The notes under the pieces: generated by a model | What the model saw: only the letters and a program-made list of their open reading frames with translations | Databases searched by the model: none | Told to the model about the DNA's origin: nothing | Source: Chloroflexota bacterium | GTDB lineage: Bacteria > Chloroflexota > Anaerolineae > Anaerolineales > UBA4823 | DNA: 64,000 nucleotides | Assembly (NCBI GenBank): GCA_012516075.1 | Contig: JAAYXE010000118.1 | Span: 1-64,000 of the forward strand | Direction of reading: 5' to 3' | Position numbers and translations under genes: made by a program | In this document: one piece after another, positions 1 to 6,941 of the stretch | How the letters are laid out: the number at the start of each line of letters is the position of its first letter | Numbering within the stretch: position 1 is the first letter of the stretch

Positions 1-1
1 A

Positions 2-358
2 TGTCCGATTTGCGGCGGTGAAATTACCATCACCTCCATCCACTGCCGTGACTGCGATTCCAGGATCGAAGGCCGCTTCACGGGCGGTCCGTTCAGCCAG
101 CTCACCCCCGAACAGCTGGAGTTCATTGAAATTTTCGTGCGCTGCGAGGGCAAAATCAGCCGCATGGAAGATGAGATTGACCTCTCATACCCCACGATTC
201 GAAACCGGCTTCACGAGATCATTCGCGCCCTCGGCTATGAGCCGGGCGGCGAAGAGTCGAGCGGGCTGTCGGATGAGGAACGCCAGCGCATCCTTGAGGA
301 TCTGGATAAAGGGCTGATCAGCGCCGAAAAAGCCATGCTCCTCCTGAAAGAAAGTTGA
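2..358 (+). CDS. DUF2089-family putative regulator (5' end missing)
   Basis: Reading from base 2 gives an open frame that starts inside a zinc ribbon (CPICGG, then HCRDC about ten residues on), followed by a helix-turn-helix-like stretch (LSYPTIRNRLHEIIRALGY). This is the usual plan of DUF2089 proteins, which are thought to bind DNA; no target is known. Only a handful of N-terminal residues appear to lie outside the window. The C-terminus (ERQRILEDLDKGLISAEKAM) is a short helical SHOCT-like module that recurs in the next three genes. The stop codon lies 7 bp before the next start, so the genes are probably co-transcribed. The family call is good; the regulatory role is inferred from the domain. 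Confidence 0.8.
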   Translation, partial: CPICGGEITITSIHCRDCDSRIEGRFTGGPFSQLTPEQLEFIEIFVRCEGKISRMEDEIDLSYPTIRNRLHEIIRALGYEPGGEESSGLSDEERQRILEDLDKGLISAEKAMLLLKES

Positions 359-365
359 GGTCGGG

Positions 366-1733
366 ATGAACGAGCAGATTATAGCCACCAGTGACGCCCC
401 CGAAATCATTATCACTCACGTAGAAGGCGACCTGCAGGTCAAAGGCTGGGACCGGTCGGAAATCGAGGTCAAAGCCAATGTAGACGAGCTGGCGGTGCAG
501 GAAGAGGACGACGTGGTCCAGATCAGCTGTCAGGGAAGCTGCGCGCTGCGCGTCCCTGAAGCCGCCACACTACGCATCGATTATGTCGGCGGCGAAGCCC
601 GCTTCAAGCTACTGGAAGACCAGCTCCATGCCGTCCGCATCGGCGGCCTGGCCACCCTGCGCAGTGTGGCAGACGCCAGCCTGGATCATGTTATGGGGGA
701 TCTTTTCGTCAAAAACGTCTCCGGCGATCTGCGCGTTGGCCAGGTAGGCGGTAATGCCAGCATTCGTCTGGTGGATGGCGACTGCAGCCTGGAATACGTC
801 AGCGGAAATCTGGAAGCGCGAGATATCGCCGGCAGCCTGAGCGCCTCAGCAGGCGGCGACGCCAGCCTGCGTGAGATCGAAGGCGACTGCACGCTCACCC
901 GCATTGGCGGCGACCTGGCGCTGCGCGACCTGCAGGGCGACCTGCAGGCGCGCGCCGGTGGAGACTGCAGTCTGCGCCTGAGCAGCCTGGAAGGCAGTTC
1001 CTATGAAGTAAACGCAGGGGGCGACCTCAGCTGCAGACTGCCGGAAGACCCCAGCCTGCAGCTTTCTATCACCGCTCCTTTGATTCGCATCCGGCTGGCG
1101 GATGAAACGCGCACCTGCCAGGAGGGCACCTGCGAGCTGGTCCTGGGCAGTGGAGATGCCGTTATGAAGCTCACCGCGGGCGGCGATGCACTCATCGATG
1201 CCCGCGACAGCTCCACCGAAGCCGGCGAAAGCGATTTTACGGATGACTTCAGCGAGCGCATCGATAAGCAGATCGAAGCCCAGATTGAAGCGCAGATGGA
1301 CGCCATCAATGAGCAGTTGAAGCTGCTGAACAACCTCTCTGCCAGTCTGCGCGGCGCCGGGCTCGACCCGGAAGAAACACAGGAAATCCTGCGCCAGGCA
1401 CAGCGCAGCGGCGAAAAGTCATCCGCCCAGGCTCAGGAGAAAATGCGTCGTGCCCAGGAGAAGCTGGAGCGCAAGCTGGAGGCCGCCCGCCGCCGCAGCG
1501 AATTGAAAGCCATGGCCGCCGAGCGCCGCGCACAGGCGGCCGAGCGCAGGGCAGAGATCGGCAAACGCCGCGCCTGGACGTTCTCCTTCAAGTCCACACC
1601 AAAGACCCAGCAGCCACCGGTCGAGCCGGTTACCGATGAAGAACGGCTGATGATCCTGCGCATGCTGGAGCAGAAGAAGATTACCATCGAAGAAGCAGAA
1701 GCCCTGCTCGCGGCTCTGGAAGGCCAGGAGTAG
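366..1733 (+). CDS. DUF4097-like beta-solenoid protein with coiled coil and C-terminal SHOCT-like module
   Basis: This 455-residue protein has no signal peptide or membrane segment. Residues about 1-280 are made of short repeats rich in GGDASL, GDL and GNL turns spaced roughly 20 residues apart. This resembles the beta-solenoid of DUF4097/YvlB-type 'adhesin-like' proteins. Residues about 295-400 are strongly charged and Ala/Arg/Glu-rich (EAQIEAQMDAINEQ, then AAERRAQAAERRAEIGKRR), which predicts a long coiled coil. The last 30 residues (EERLMILRMLEQKKITIEEA) repeat the helical module of the neighbouring genes. A scaffold or envelope-stress sensor is plausible by analogy with LiaX/YvlB, but nothing in the sequence proves it. 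The ATG follows a GAGGTCGGG stretch. Confidence 0.7.
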   Translation: MNEQIIATSDAPEIIITHVEGDLQVKGWDRSEIEVKANVDELAVQEEDDVVQISCQGSCALRVPEAATLRIDYVGGEARFKLLEDQLHAVRIGGLATLRSVADASLDHVMGDLFVKNVSGDLRVGQVGGNASIRLVDGDCSLEYVSGNLEARDIAGSLSASAGGDASLREIEGDCTLTRIGGDLALRDLQGDLQARAGGDCSLRLSSLEGSSYEVNAGGDLSCRLPEDPSLQLSITAPLIRIRLADETRTCQEGTCELVLGSGDAVMKLTAGGDALIDARDSSTEAGESDFTDDFSERIDKQIEAQIEAQMDAINEQLKLLNNLSASLRGAGLDPEETQEILRQAQRSGEKSSAQAQEKMRRAQEKLERKLEAARRRSELKAMAAERRAQAAERRAEIGKRRAWTFSFKSTPKTQQPPVEPVTDEERLMILRMLEQKKITIEEAEALLAALEGQE

Positions 1734-1807
1734 CAGCAGGCAGGCCTGGCGAGCGCGAATGCGCCTCATGCCAGCTTTGTTGGACCAGTAATTTTCTGGA
1801 GGCAGGA

Positions 1808-2530
1808 ATGTCGGATGCACAGGCCAGGATGCAGATCCTGGAAATGATCGAGAACGGTCAGATCAGCGCGGAAGAAGGGCTGCGCCTGCTCGAGGCGATG
1901 AACGGCGCAGACGACCTGAAGGGGCTGGGGGCAGGAGAAGAAGATGTATCTTCAGCCGGTCCAGGCGCCAGCCCCGCCTTCGCACGGATTCCCATTAACG
2001 GCGGTGCCGGTTCCACACCGGAAACTCATACCGGAGAAGCCCCGGTAGAACCGGAAGTGGTGGAAGCACCTCGTGAAAGAGGGATTCCACCCGAGGCCAG
2101 AAAATTTAAACGCTGGTGGATTATCCCGATGGGGGCCGGCGTTGTGATCACCGTCTGCGGCGGGCTGCTGATGTACTGGCTGCTGCAGAGAGCTGGCGTC
2201 AGTTTGTGGTTCTTCCTGGCCTCGATCCCCTTCTTATTCGGCCTGGCGGTCATCATCCTGTCGTGGCAGGCTCGCACGGCACCCTGGCTGCACCTGCGCA
2301 TTTACGACAACGACACCGCAGGACGGACCCATCTGGCATTCAGCTTTCCGCTCCCCACGCGCCCGGCCGTATGGTTCTTTCAACGCTTTGGTAATCGCAT
2401 TTCCGGCCTGGACAGCGTGCCGGTGGAACAGGTCATCAAGGCGCTGGAGACAACCGCAACACAGGAAAATCCCTTCTACATCCATGTAGAAGATGATGAC
2501 GGAGATAAGATTGAACTCTTTATTGGCTGA
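1808..2530 (+). CDS. SHOCT-like domain membrane protein
   Basis: 240 residues. The N-terminus (ARMQILEMIENGQISAEEGL) is the shared SHOCT-like module. It is followed by a Pro/Gly/Ala-rich linker of about 70 residues and two adjacent hydrophobic helices (about residues 105-150; WWIIPMGAGVVITVCGGLLM and the following SLWFFLASIPFLFGLAVIIL). A C-terminal soluble domain (about 155-240) ends in HVEDDDGDKIELFIG. That ending closely matches the C-terminus of the next gene (YDEEDGEHVEIFIE), so the two proteins look like a membrane-bound and a soluble version of the same family. SD-like GGAGG precedes the ATG. Function unknown. Confidence 0.75.
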   Translation: MSDAQARMQILEMIENGQISAEEGLRLLEAMNGADDLKGLGAGEEDVSSAGPGASPAFARIPINGGAGSTPETHTGEAPVEPEVVEAPRERGIPPEARKFKRWWIIPMGAGVVITVCGGLLMYWLLQRAGVSLWFFLASIPFLFGLAVIILSWQARTAPWLHLRIYDNDTAGRTHLAFSFPLPTRPAVWFFQRFGNRISGLDSVPVEQVIKALETTATQENPFYIHVEDDDGDKIELFIG

Positions 2531-2584
2531 TCGTGAATTGAAGCCGGTTCTTGATTGCTACCAGCAATGCAGGAGTGAATAACC

Positions 2585-2959
2585 ATGGCAACCAGCGAAG
2601 AACGCATCAAAATATTGAAAATGGTCGAGGAGGGCAAAATTACGGCGGAGGAGGGCGCCAAACTGCTGGCGGCGCTTTCCGAAAGCCGCAGCAGTGCGCG
2701 CAAAACAAGCATGCGTACATCAGCAGGATCCGCCCGCTGGCTGCGCGTGCGCGTCACCGATACCGTCACCGGTAAAGCCAAGGCGACCGTAAACCTGCCC
2801 ATCGGGCTGGTGGACGCCGGCCTGAACATCGCCTCGCAGTATGCGCCCGGGATCGCCTTTGACGAGCTCATCGAGGCCATCAATACCGGCGCCGAAGGCA
2901 AAATCATCGACGTTTACGACGAGGAAGACGGAGAGCACGTCGAAATCTTTATCGAATGA
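2585..2959 (+). CDS. Small SHOCT-like domain protein
   Basis: 124 residues, no membrane segment. The N-terminal module (EERIKILKMVEEGKITAEEG) is the clearest copy of the motif found in all four genes at the start of the window. A short Ser/Arg linker leads to a C-terminal domain (residues about 48-124) with LRVRVTDTVTGKAKATVNLP and an acidic ending EEDGEHVEIFIE. This C-terminal domain is the same type as that of the preceding membrane protein. It is the last gene before a strong terminator. Proteins of this architecture occur widely in Chloroflexota and Firmicutes as uncharacterised SHOCT-like proteins; I infer no enzymatic role. Confidence 0.75.
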   Translation: MATSEERIKILKMVEEGKITAEEGAKLLAALSESRSSARKTSMRTSAGSARWLRVRVTDTVTGKAKATVNLPIGLVDAGLNIASQYAPGIAFDELIEAINTGAEGKIIDVYDEEDGEHVEIFIE

Positions 2960-3077
2960 CGGCAGTACGGTAACTGACTGCTGGTTAATCATTAATAGCC
3001 AGATTCAAACGCCAGCGACCGTAAACGCGCCTGGTCTTTTTTGCTTTTATTCGGGGAAAGATCGAAAAGCAATAAAC

Positions 3078-3119
3078 CAGAACCGGATTTCGTCGACAGG
3101 ACTCCGGTTCTGTTTTTAT
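3078..3119 (+). terminator. Rho-independent terminator
   Basis: Perfect 10-bp stem CAGAACCGGA / TCCGGTTCTG with a 15-nt loop, followed directly by TTTTTAT. It ends the four-gene SHOCT/DUF2089 unit. The hairpin also lies just past the stop codon of the convergent rhodanese gene, and AATAAA on its left gives a short T-rich tail on the minus strand, so it may work in both directions. Confidence 0.85.
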
Positions 3120-3484
3120 CGTTCCGTTTTTGGCTTTAACAGCGGATACCCGGCCAGCCGCCAGGCGGCCACCCCTCCCCTGAGCGAATAGGCTTCATAG
3201 CCGTGTTCCCGCAGCCAGCGCGTCCCCGGCCGGCTGCGGTGACCGCTCAGGCACAGCACCACCACGGGGATCTGCCTGTCGAGCTCGATCTGCTCCATGA
3301 CCTCCGGCATACCGGTGACCGGAGCGTGGCGGGCCTCCGGGTGGACCGTCCCCTGCCGGTACTCCAGCCCGGTGCGGGCGTCCAGCACCTGCACCGGCCG
3401 CCCTTCCTGCAGCCAGCGCTGCAGCTCCCCGGGACTGATCTCCGGGACCTTCCCAAACAGCCGCCAGCGCAGGGGGAATTTCAC
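3116..3484 (-). CDS. Rhodanese-like sulfurtransferase
   Basis: 122 residues, a single rhodanese domain. The active-site loop is CLSGHRS with Cys78 in the persulfide-forming position, and the usual early motif VQVLDART is present. Rhodaneses pass sulfane sulfur to acceptors such as thiols or cyanide; the physiological acceptor cannot be read from sequence. Translation starts at GTG, overlapping the stop of the OsmC gene upstream (GTGA), which indicates translational coupling. It is the last gene of the minus-strand thiol/redox operon. The N-terminus has no signal peptide, so a cytoplasmic location is expected. Confidence 0.85.
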   Translation of the reverse strand: MKFPLRWRLFGKVPEISPGELQRWLQEGRPVQVLDARTGLEYRQGTVHPEARHAPVTGMPEVMEQIELDRQIPVVVLCLSGHRSRPGTRWLREHGYEAYSLRGGVAAWRLAGYPLLKPKTER

Positions 3485-3966
3485 ACTTCAACCCCGTCCG
3501 GGCAGTACTCGTACCTGCCCCGCACGACCTCGCGGCGCCGGCCGTCCCCCTCATCTTCATAAATCACATATTCGTGTGCGATGGGCATGATCTTCCCCAG
3601 CATGGCCTGTGCCGGGCAGTAGCGGACTGCCGACAGTTCGATCGCCCGCACCAGGGCCGTTTCGCTGACCTGCCGGCCAACCACCTCGTATTCCAGCACG
3701 GCAGAAGTGAACACCTTTGGGTGCTCATCCGCGCGCTCCACATGAACTTTCACGTCAAACGCAGTCACATCCTGGCGCTTCTTGCGCAGGATAGAGATCA
3801 CATCCATGGCGGTACAGCCCACCAGGCTGATGGCCATTAATTCCATCGGCCGAAAGCCGTCCTCATCACCACCCACATCGGCTTTGGCACTCAGAGGCAG
3901 CTCGTAACCACTTTCCGCTGTTCCGGTAAAACTCAGGTTCTGCTTCCACGATACTCTGGCATCCAT
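3481..3966 (-). CDS. OsmC/Ohr-family peroxidase-like protein
   Basis: 161 residues with the full OsmC fold pattern. Two cysteines sit in the family positions: Cys51 (SLVGCTAMD) and Cys117 (VRYCPAQAM). OsmC/Ohr proteins reduce organic hydroperoxides with these cysteines. The sequence is closest in style to the YhfA-like subgroup, whose substrates are poorly known. The last 35 residues form an extra charged tail (EDEGDGRRREVVRGRYEYCP) that is longer than usual. It sits 2 bp downstream of the thioredoxin-like gene and overlaps the rhodanese start by 4 bp, so it is translated within the same redox operon. Confidence 0.85.
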   Translation of the reverse strand: MDARVSWKQNLSFTGTAESGYELPLSAKADVGGDEDGFRPMELMAISLVGCTAMDVISILRKKRQDVTAFDVKVHVERADEHPKVFTSAVLEYEVVGRQVSETALVRAIELSAVRYCPAQAMLGKIMPIAHEYVIYEDEGDGRRREVVRGRYEYCPDGVEV

Positions 3967-3968
3967 GT

Positions 3969-4571
3969 TTACTCCTTCAAGAGAGATGTGATGTACTTTT
4001 CCAACATCTCACGAGAAATTGCGCCCGTCCAGGTGTAGCGCACCTGTCCGCTGCGGTCGATGACATATGAATTGGGCAGGCTCAGATTTCCAAAGGTGCG
4101 CAGTGCTTTCTGCCCCCGGTCCGGCCAGACATCAAAAGTCAGGCCATATTTTTCAACAAATTCGCGCACCTGCCCGGCAGGCTCGCCGGCTTCGACAGCC
4201 ACAATCCTGAAACCCTCGTCACGGTGCGCCTCATAATAGGCCTGCAGTTCGGGCATTTCTGCCAGGCAGGGCGGACACCAGGTGGCCCAGTTGTTCACCA
4301 GCAGCACCTGGCCGCGGTAGTCCGCCAGCGACACTGTGTTCCCATTCAGGTCGGTCAGCTCAAGTTCCGGGGCCGGGAAATCCACAGCCACCGGGATGAC
4401 CGAAGCGGGCGCCTCGACCTGAGTCCCTCGCACTGCGCCCGGCCCGAACAGCAAGAAAAGAGTCACCACCCCCAGAATGAGCAGGCCTGTACCCACCAGG
4501 GCCAGAGCCAGCACCCTGCCTGGTTTTTTCATTTTTCTTTTTTTGCGTGAGAGGTCTCCGAGGGCTGACAT
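3969..4571 (-). CDS. TlpA/ResA-like membrane-anchored thioredoxin
   Basis: 200 residues. A Lys/Arg-rich N-terminus and one hydrophobic helix (about residues 18-43) anchor an extracytoplasmic thioredoxin domain with active site WCPPC (Cys99, Cys102), preceded by LVNNWAT as in TlpA/ResA/AhpC-TSA proteins. A cis-Pro region (LSLPNSYVIDRSGQ) is present. The likely role is reducing disulfides outside the membrane, for example in apocytochromes c; a cytochrome gene lies elsewhere in the window, but no ccm genes are seen. The start ATG overlaps the upstream stop (ATGA), and a second ATG at residue 14 is an alternative. No SD is visible, consistent with coupling. Confidence 0.85.
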   Translation of the reverse strand: MSALGDLSRKKRKMKKPGRVLALALVGTGLLILGVVTLFLLFGPGAVRGTQVEAPASVIPVAVDFPAPELELTDLNGNTVSLADYRGQVLLVNNWATWCPPCLAEMPELQAYYEAHRDEGFRIVAVEAGEPAGQVREFVEKYGLTFDVWPDRGQKALRTFGNLSLPNSYVIDRSGQVRYTWTGAISREMLEKYITSLLKE

Positions 4572-4942
4572 CAGTTGTGGCGGTGTATGCGGCGTGGATC
4601 GCTCTCCAGTGTTCCGTTCACATAGGCCTGTACGGCATTGCGGATAAGTCCGCCGGCCAGGACAACCCGCAGCCCTGCATCGAGGGCCTTGCGGTAGGCG
4701 GGTTCGCCCATCCCCCCGCAGATCAGCACCTGGCAGTCGGTGATGGGCGCGAACATATCCGCATGTCCGTGCGCGTGTCCATGCTCCCCTTCCCCGTGAG
4801 GGTGGCGGGCGTGGTGTGCTTTGGGACGCTCTCCCTCTTCCACCACCTCACCATTCCGGACGCTGAACACAAGATAGGCAGGCGCCATGCCGAAGTGACT
4901 GCTGACCTTTTCACCATCATCGGTAACAACAGCAATTTTCAT
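4571..4942 (-). CDS. NifX/NafY-type dinitrogenase cofactor-like protein with His-rich insert
   Basis: 123 residues. It begins MKIAVVTDDGEKVSSHFG and contains CQVLICGGMGEPAY, both typical of the NifB/NifX/NafY 'dinitrogenase iron-molybdenum cofactor' fold. That fold binds metal clusters and is common far outside nitrogen fixation. Residues 43-60 are a His-rich loop (about nine His), probably metal-binding. Stand-alone members occur with thiol/redox genes in many anaerobes, with unknown function; no nif genes are seen here. I chose the ATG at 4942 because AGAAAGG lies upstream and the longer frame would run into the preceding gene. The stop overlaps the next start. Confidence 0.8.
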   Translation of the reverse strand: MKIAVVTDDGEKVSSHFGMAPAYLVFSVRNGEVVEEGERPKAHHARHPHGEGEHGHAHGHADMFAPITDCQVLICGGMGEPAYRKALDAGLRVVLAGGLIRNAVQAYVNGTLESDPRRIHRHN

Positions 4943-4976
4943 TTTATACCTTTCTGTAGAGGTGATGAACTCCCGA

Positions 4977-5645
4977 CTATGCTGCGATGGCGCGCTGAAT
5001 TTCGGCCACCAGGTAATCCTCCGGCACCGCACCCACGACCGTTCCCGCGCCCGAGTTAATGGTCGTTTGCGGCACGCCGCTGACGCCAAACCGGTCGGCC
5101 AGGTCCGGGAATTCCATGGCCTCAACCATTTCGGCCTCCACCATGGGGCTTTCCAGGGCCATCTGGTGGGCCAGGTATACTGCCCGGGGGCAGTACGGGC
5201 AGGTGGGAGTGACGAACACCTGCAGCAGAACCGGCTTTTCCAGGCCGCGCAGGAACTCGCGGGTAGTTTCGCTCAGGTCGGAGTCGCGGCGGGAGACCAG
5301 GACCAGATCGTGGTCAAAGGTGCTGAACTCGTGCCCGGAGGGGATCCCCGACAGGCGGATGCCGTAATCAACAATCCGGTCGCCATCCCGGCCGGCGATC
5401 ACCATCGCCGGCGCTTTATCCACCCGGTACTGCCGGGCGGTCTCCGGATCCTCATCGATATCAAAGGTCTGCAGGCCCAGCCTGTCGGACAGCGCAGTGA
5501 CCTCGGTGGCTAACTGCAGGGTTTCGTCGCAGTATTCGCAGCCTTTTTTCGAACCAAAAAACAGTATTTCCACCGGCTCCTGAAGCTTTTCGAATACTTC
5601 TTTCAACTGGGCGGTGATCTCCTCGTTCAACAATGCAGTAACCAT
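4977..5645 (-). CDS. Two-domain glutaredoxin-like protein disulfide oxidoreductase (PDO type)
   Basis: 222 residues made of two thioredoxin-fold halves, each with a CxxC centre: CEYC (Cys36/Cys39) and CPYC (Cys149/Cys152). This is the plan of the archaeal and thermophile PDO/glutaredoxin-like proteins, which act as cytoplasmic thioredoxin partners or oxidoreductases. The C-terminal half, with CPYC and a later GVSGVPQT cis-Pro loop, looks like the main active unit. The ATG at 5645 has a strong SD (GGAGAGG) seven bases upstream, and the longer open frame upstream is unlikely to be translated. It is the first gene of the redox operon, downstream of the sigma/anti-sigma pair. Confidence 0.85.
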   Translation of the reverse strand: MVTALLNEEITAQLKEVFEKLQEPVEILFFGSKKGCEYCDETLQLATEVTALSDRLGLQTFDIDEDPETARQYRVDKAPAMVIAGRDGDRIVDYGIRLSGIPSGHEFSTFDHDLVLVSRRDSDLSETTREFLRGLEKPVLLQVFVTPTCPYCPRAVYLAHQMALESPMVEAEMVEAMEFPDLADRFGVSGVPQTTINSGAGTVVGAVPEDYLVAEIQRAIAA

Positions 5646-5693
5646 GTATTTCCTCTCCTTCAGACCCCGTGCGGGCCGGTTGTCGTTACAGCA

Positions 5694-5738
5694 TCCATCC
5701 TGACGCCGCTCTCTTTTTAAGGCGGACATCAGGATGGA
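5694..5738. repeat. Imperfect inverted repeat in the leader of the redox operon
   Basis: Outer arms TCCATCCTGA and TCAGGATGGA pair perfectly over 10 bp, with CGCC/GGCG pairing inside. It lies between the anti-sigma gene and the PDO-type gene, about 50 bp upstream of that start. There is no U-tract in the direction of transcription, so an RNA-processing or attenuator role is as likely as a terminator. Confidence 0.5.
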
Positions 5739-5833
5739 CGTCCAATCACTTTATAAGATGCAATCTGAAAAGAAAGGTTGCACCTGAGGCCTGAAATCCT
5801 TTCCCCCTGTAAAGCGTGTGCAGTACCAGACGC

Positions 5834-6106
5834 TCATGGTTTTTTCGCGCCCGGCAGGCGGGCGTCCAGATATTCTTCCAGATCCAGGCGGCGGTACAGG
5901 CGGGCACGCACGTCCGCGGGTACATCCGGCGAGGGTGCGGTCTGGCGGTATAGATAAATCGTCTTGCGCAGCGTATCGACGACCACCTGGCAGTTCTCGC
6001 AGCCGGCCATGTGGCGCTCGATTTCGGCGCACAGCTCTTCTTCCAATACGCCATCGATGTAATCCGACAGCGATTCCAGCAGGTGGCGGCAGTCCTTTTT
6101 ATCCAT
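5834..6106 (-). CDS. Zinc-binding anti-sigma factor (ZAS type)
   Basis: 90 residues. The N-terminal half has the ZAS motif HxxxCxxC (His32, Cys36, Cys39) plus Cys6 near the start, as in RsrA-type anti-sigma factors that bind zinc and can release their sigma factor on disulfide formation. The C-terminal 45 residues are charged and helical, with no membrane segment, so the protein is cytosolic. The ATG lies inside the end of the sigma-factor gene (8-bp overlap), the usual arrangement for a cognate pair. Redox sensing is inferred from the zinc motif and the thiol operon next door. Confidence 0.85.
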   Translation of the reverse strand: MDKKDCRHLLESLSDYIDGVLEEELCAEIERHMAGCENCQVVVDTLRKTIYLYRQTAPSPDVPADVRARLYRRLDLEEYLDARLPGAKKP

Positions 6107-6722
6107 ACCGGTTTTCTCCTTCCACCATTCGCTCTCCAAAATACCGGGAAAGCTCTTCGCGCAGGCGCAGCCGGGCACGCGAAAGGCGGGTCTTTACGGC
6201 GGTTTCGCTGATATTCAGCACCTCGGCCGTCTCCTGAGTGGAAAGGCCTTCGATTTCTCGCAGGAGAAACACTGCTCGCAGCCGCGGCGGCAGGTTTTCG
6301 ATGGCCGCATCCAGGTGCGCCAGCGCCTCTGCAGACATTAGATCTCGCTCGGGAAGGCAGCACCAGTCAACGATCTGCAGCGGCTCCTGGATCTCATCCT
6401 CACCTTCGTAAGGATCTTCGATCGATACCATGCCCGTGCTCTTCTTTCGCCGGCGCAGCAGCATGAGAGCTTCATTGGTTGCTATCCGGTAAAGCCAGGT
6501 AGACAGCTTTGATCGACCGTCAAAACTGGGAAGATGGTGGTATGCTTTAATGAACGTCTCCTGCAGGATATCCTCCGCATCCTGCGGATTCCCCAGCATT
6601 TTCAAAGACAGACGGTAGATCAAACCGGAGTACGTCTCAACCAGCCTGGCAAATTCCGCCCGATCACCGGCTTTCAATGCAGGAATGTTAAACTGTTCGG
6701 GCGAAACTGTTCCTTCAGTCAT
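6099..6722 (-). CDS. ECF-type RNA polymerase sigma factor
   Basis: 207 residues from the chosen start. Region 2 (about residues 20-95) includes NPQDAEDILQETFIKAYHHL and STWLYRIATNEALMLLRR. Region 4 (about 130-190) has the promoter-recognition helix-turn-helix LSTQETAEVLNISETAVKTR. Between them is an acidic linker. The start at 6722 is preceded by CCAGGGA at proper spacing; longer versions reaching 6875 are possible but less likely. It is paired with the overlapping anti-sigma gene and probably controls itself and the thiol genes downstream, although I could not find a convincing shared ECF promoter motif. Confidence 0.9.
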   Translation of the reverse strand: MTEGTVSPEQFNIPALKAGDRAEFARLVETYSGLIYRLSLKMLGNPQDAEDILQETFIKAYHHLPSFDGRSKLSTWLYRIATNEALMLLRRRKKSTGMVSIEDPYEGEDEIQEPLQIVDWCCLPERDLMSAEALAHLDAAIENLPPRLRAVFLLREIEGLSTQETAEVLNISETAVKTRLSRARLRLREELSRYFGERMVEGENRYG

Positions 6723-6841
6723 TTGATGCATCCCTGGAGCAATCGTTACGTTGAATTCTTCTACAGAGGATTGTAACATACCGTGCCCGGTGCAAAACCG
6801 GGCTGAATAGTGTATACCGGTCGGCGAGAGCCTGCTCGTAA

Positions 6842-6870
6842 TGATTAAAGCAGCGCCCATACAGTATAAT
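6842..6870 (+). promoter_or_regulatory. Possible sigma-70 promoter for the SAM-hydrolase/ECF operon
   Basis: A perfect TATAAT lies at 6865-6870, with TGATTA 17 bp upstream as a weak -35. It faces the SAM-hydrolase gene that starts 72 bp downstream. The -35 box is poor, so confidence is limited. Confidence 0.45.
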
Positions 6871-6941
6871 TCCACACAGTCAGGCGGGTGTTTAATGCAG
6901 AGAACTCATATATTAAAGAACGACTTTCCTGGAGGAAAGCA

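Noticed and set aside
4571-4942. Evidence for nitrogen fixation from the NifX-like gene
   Set aside because: This fold is common outside nitrogen fixation, and no nifH/D/K/B genes are in the window.
4943-5125. Longer N-terminal version of the NifX-like protein starting at 5125
   Set aside because: The extra 61 residues read through the preceding gene in another frame and show no homology; the ATG at 4942 has a proper SD.
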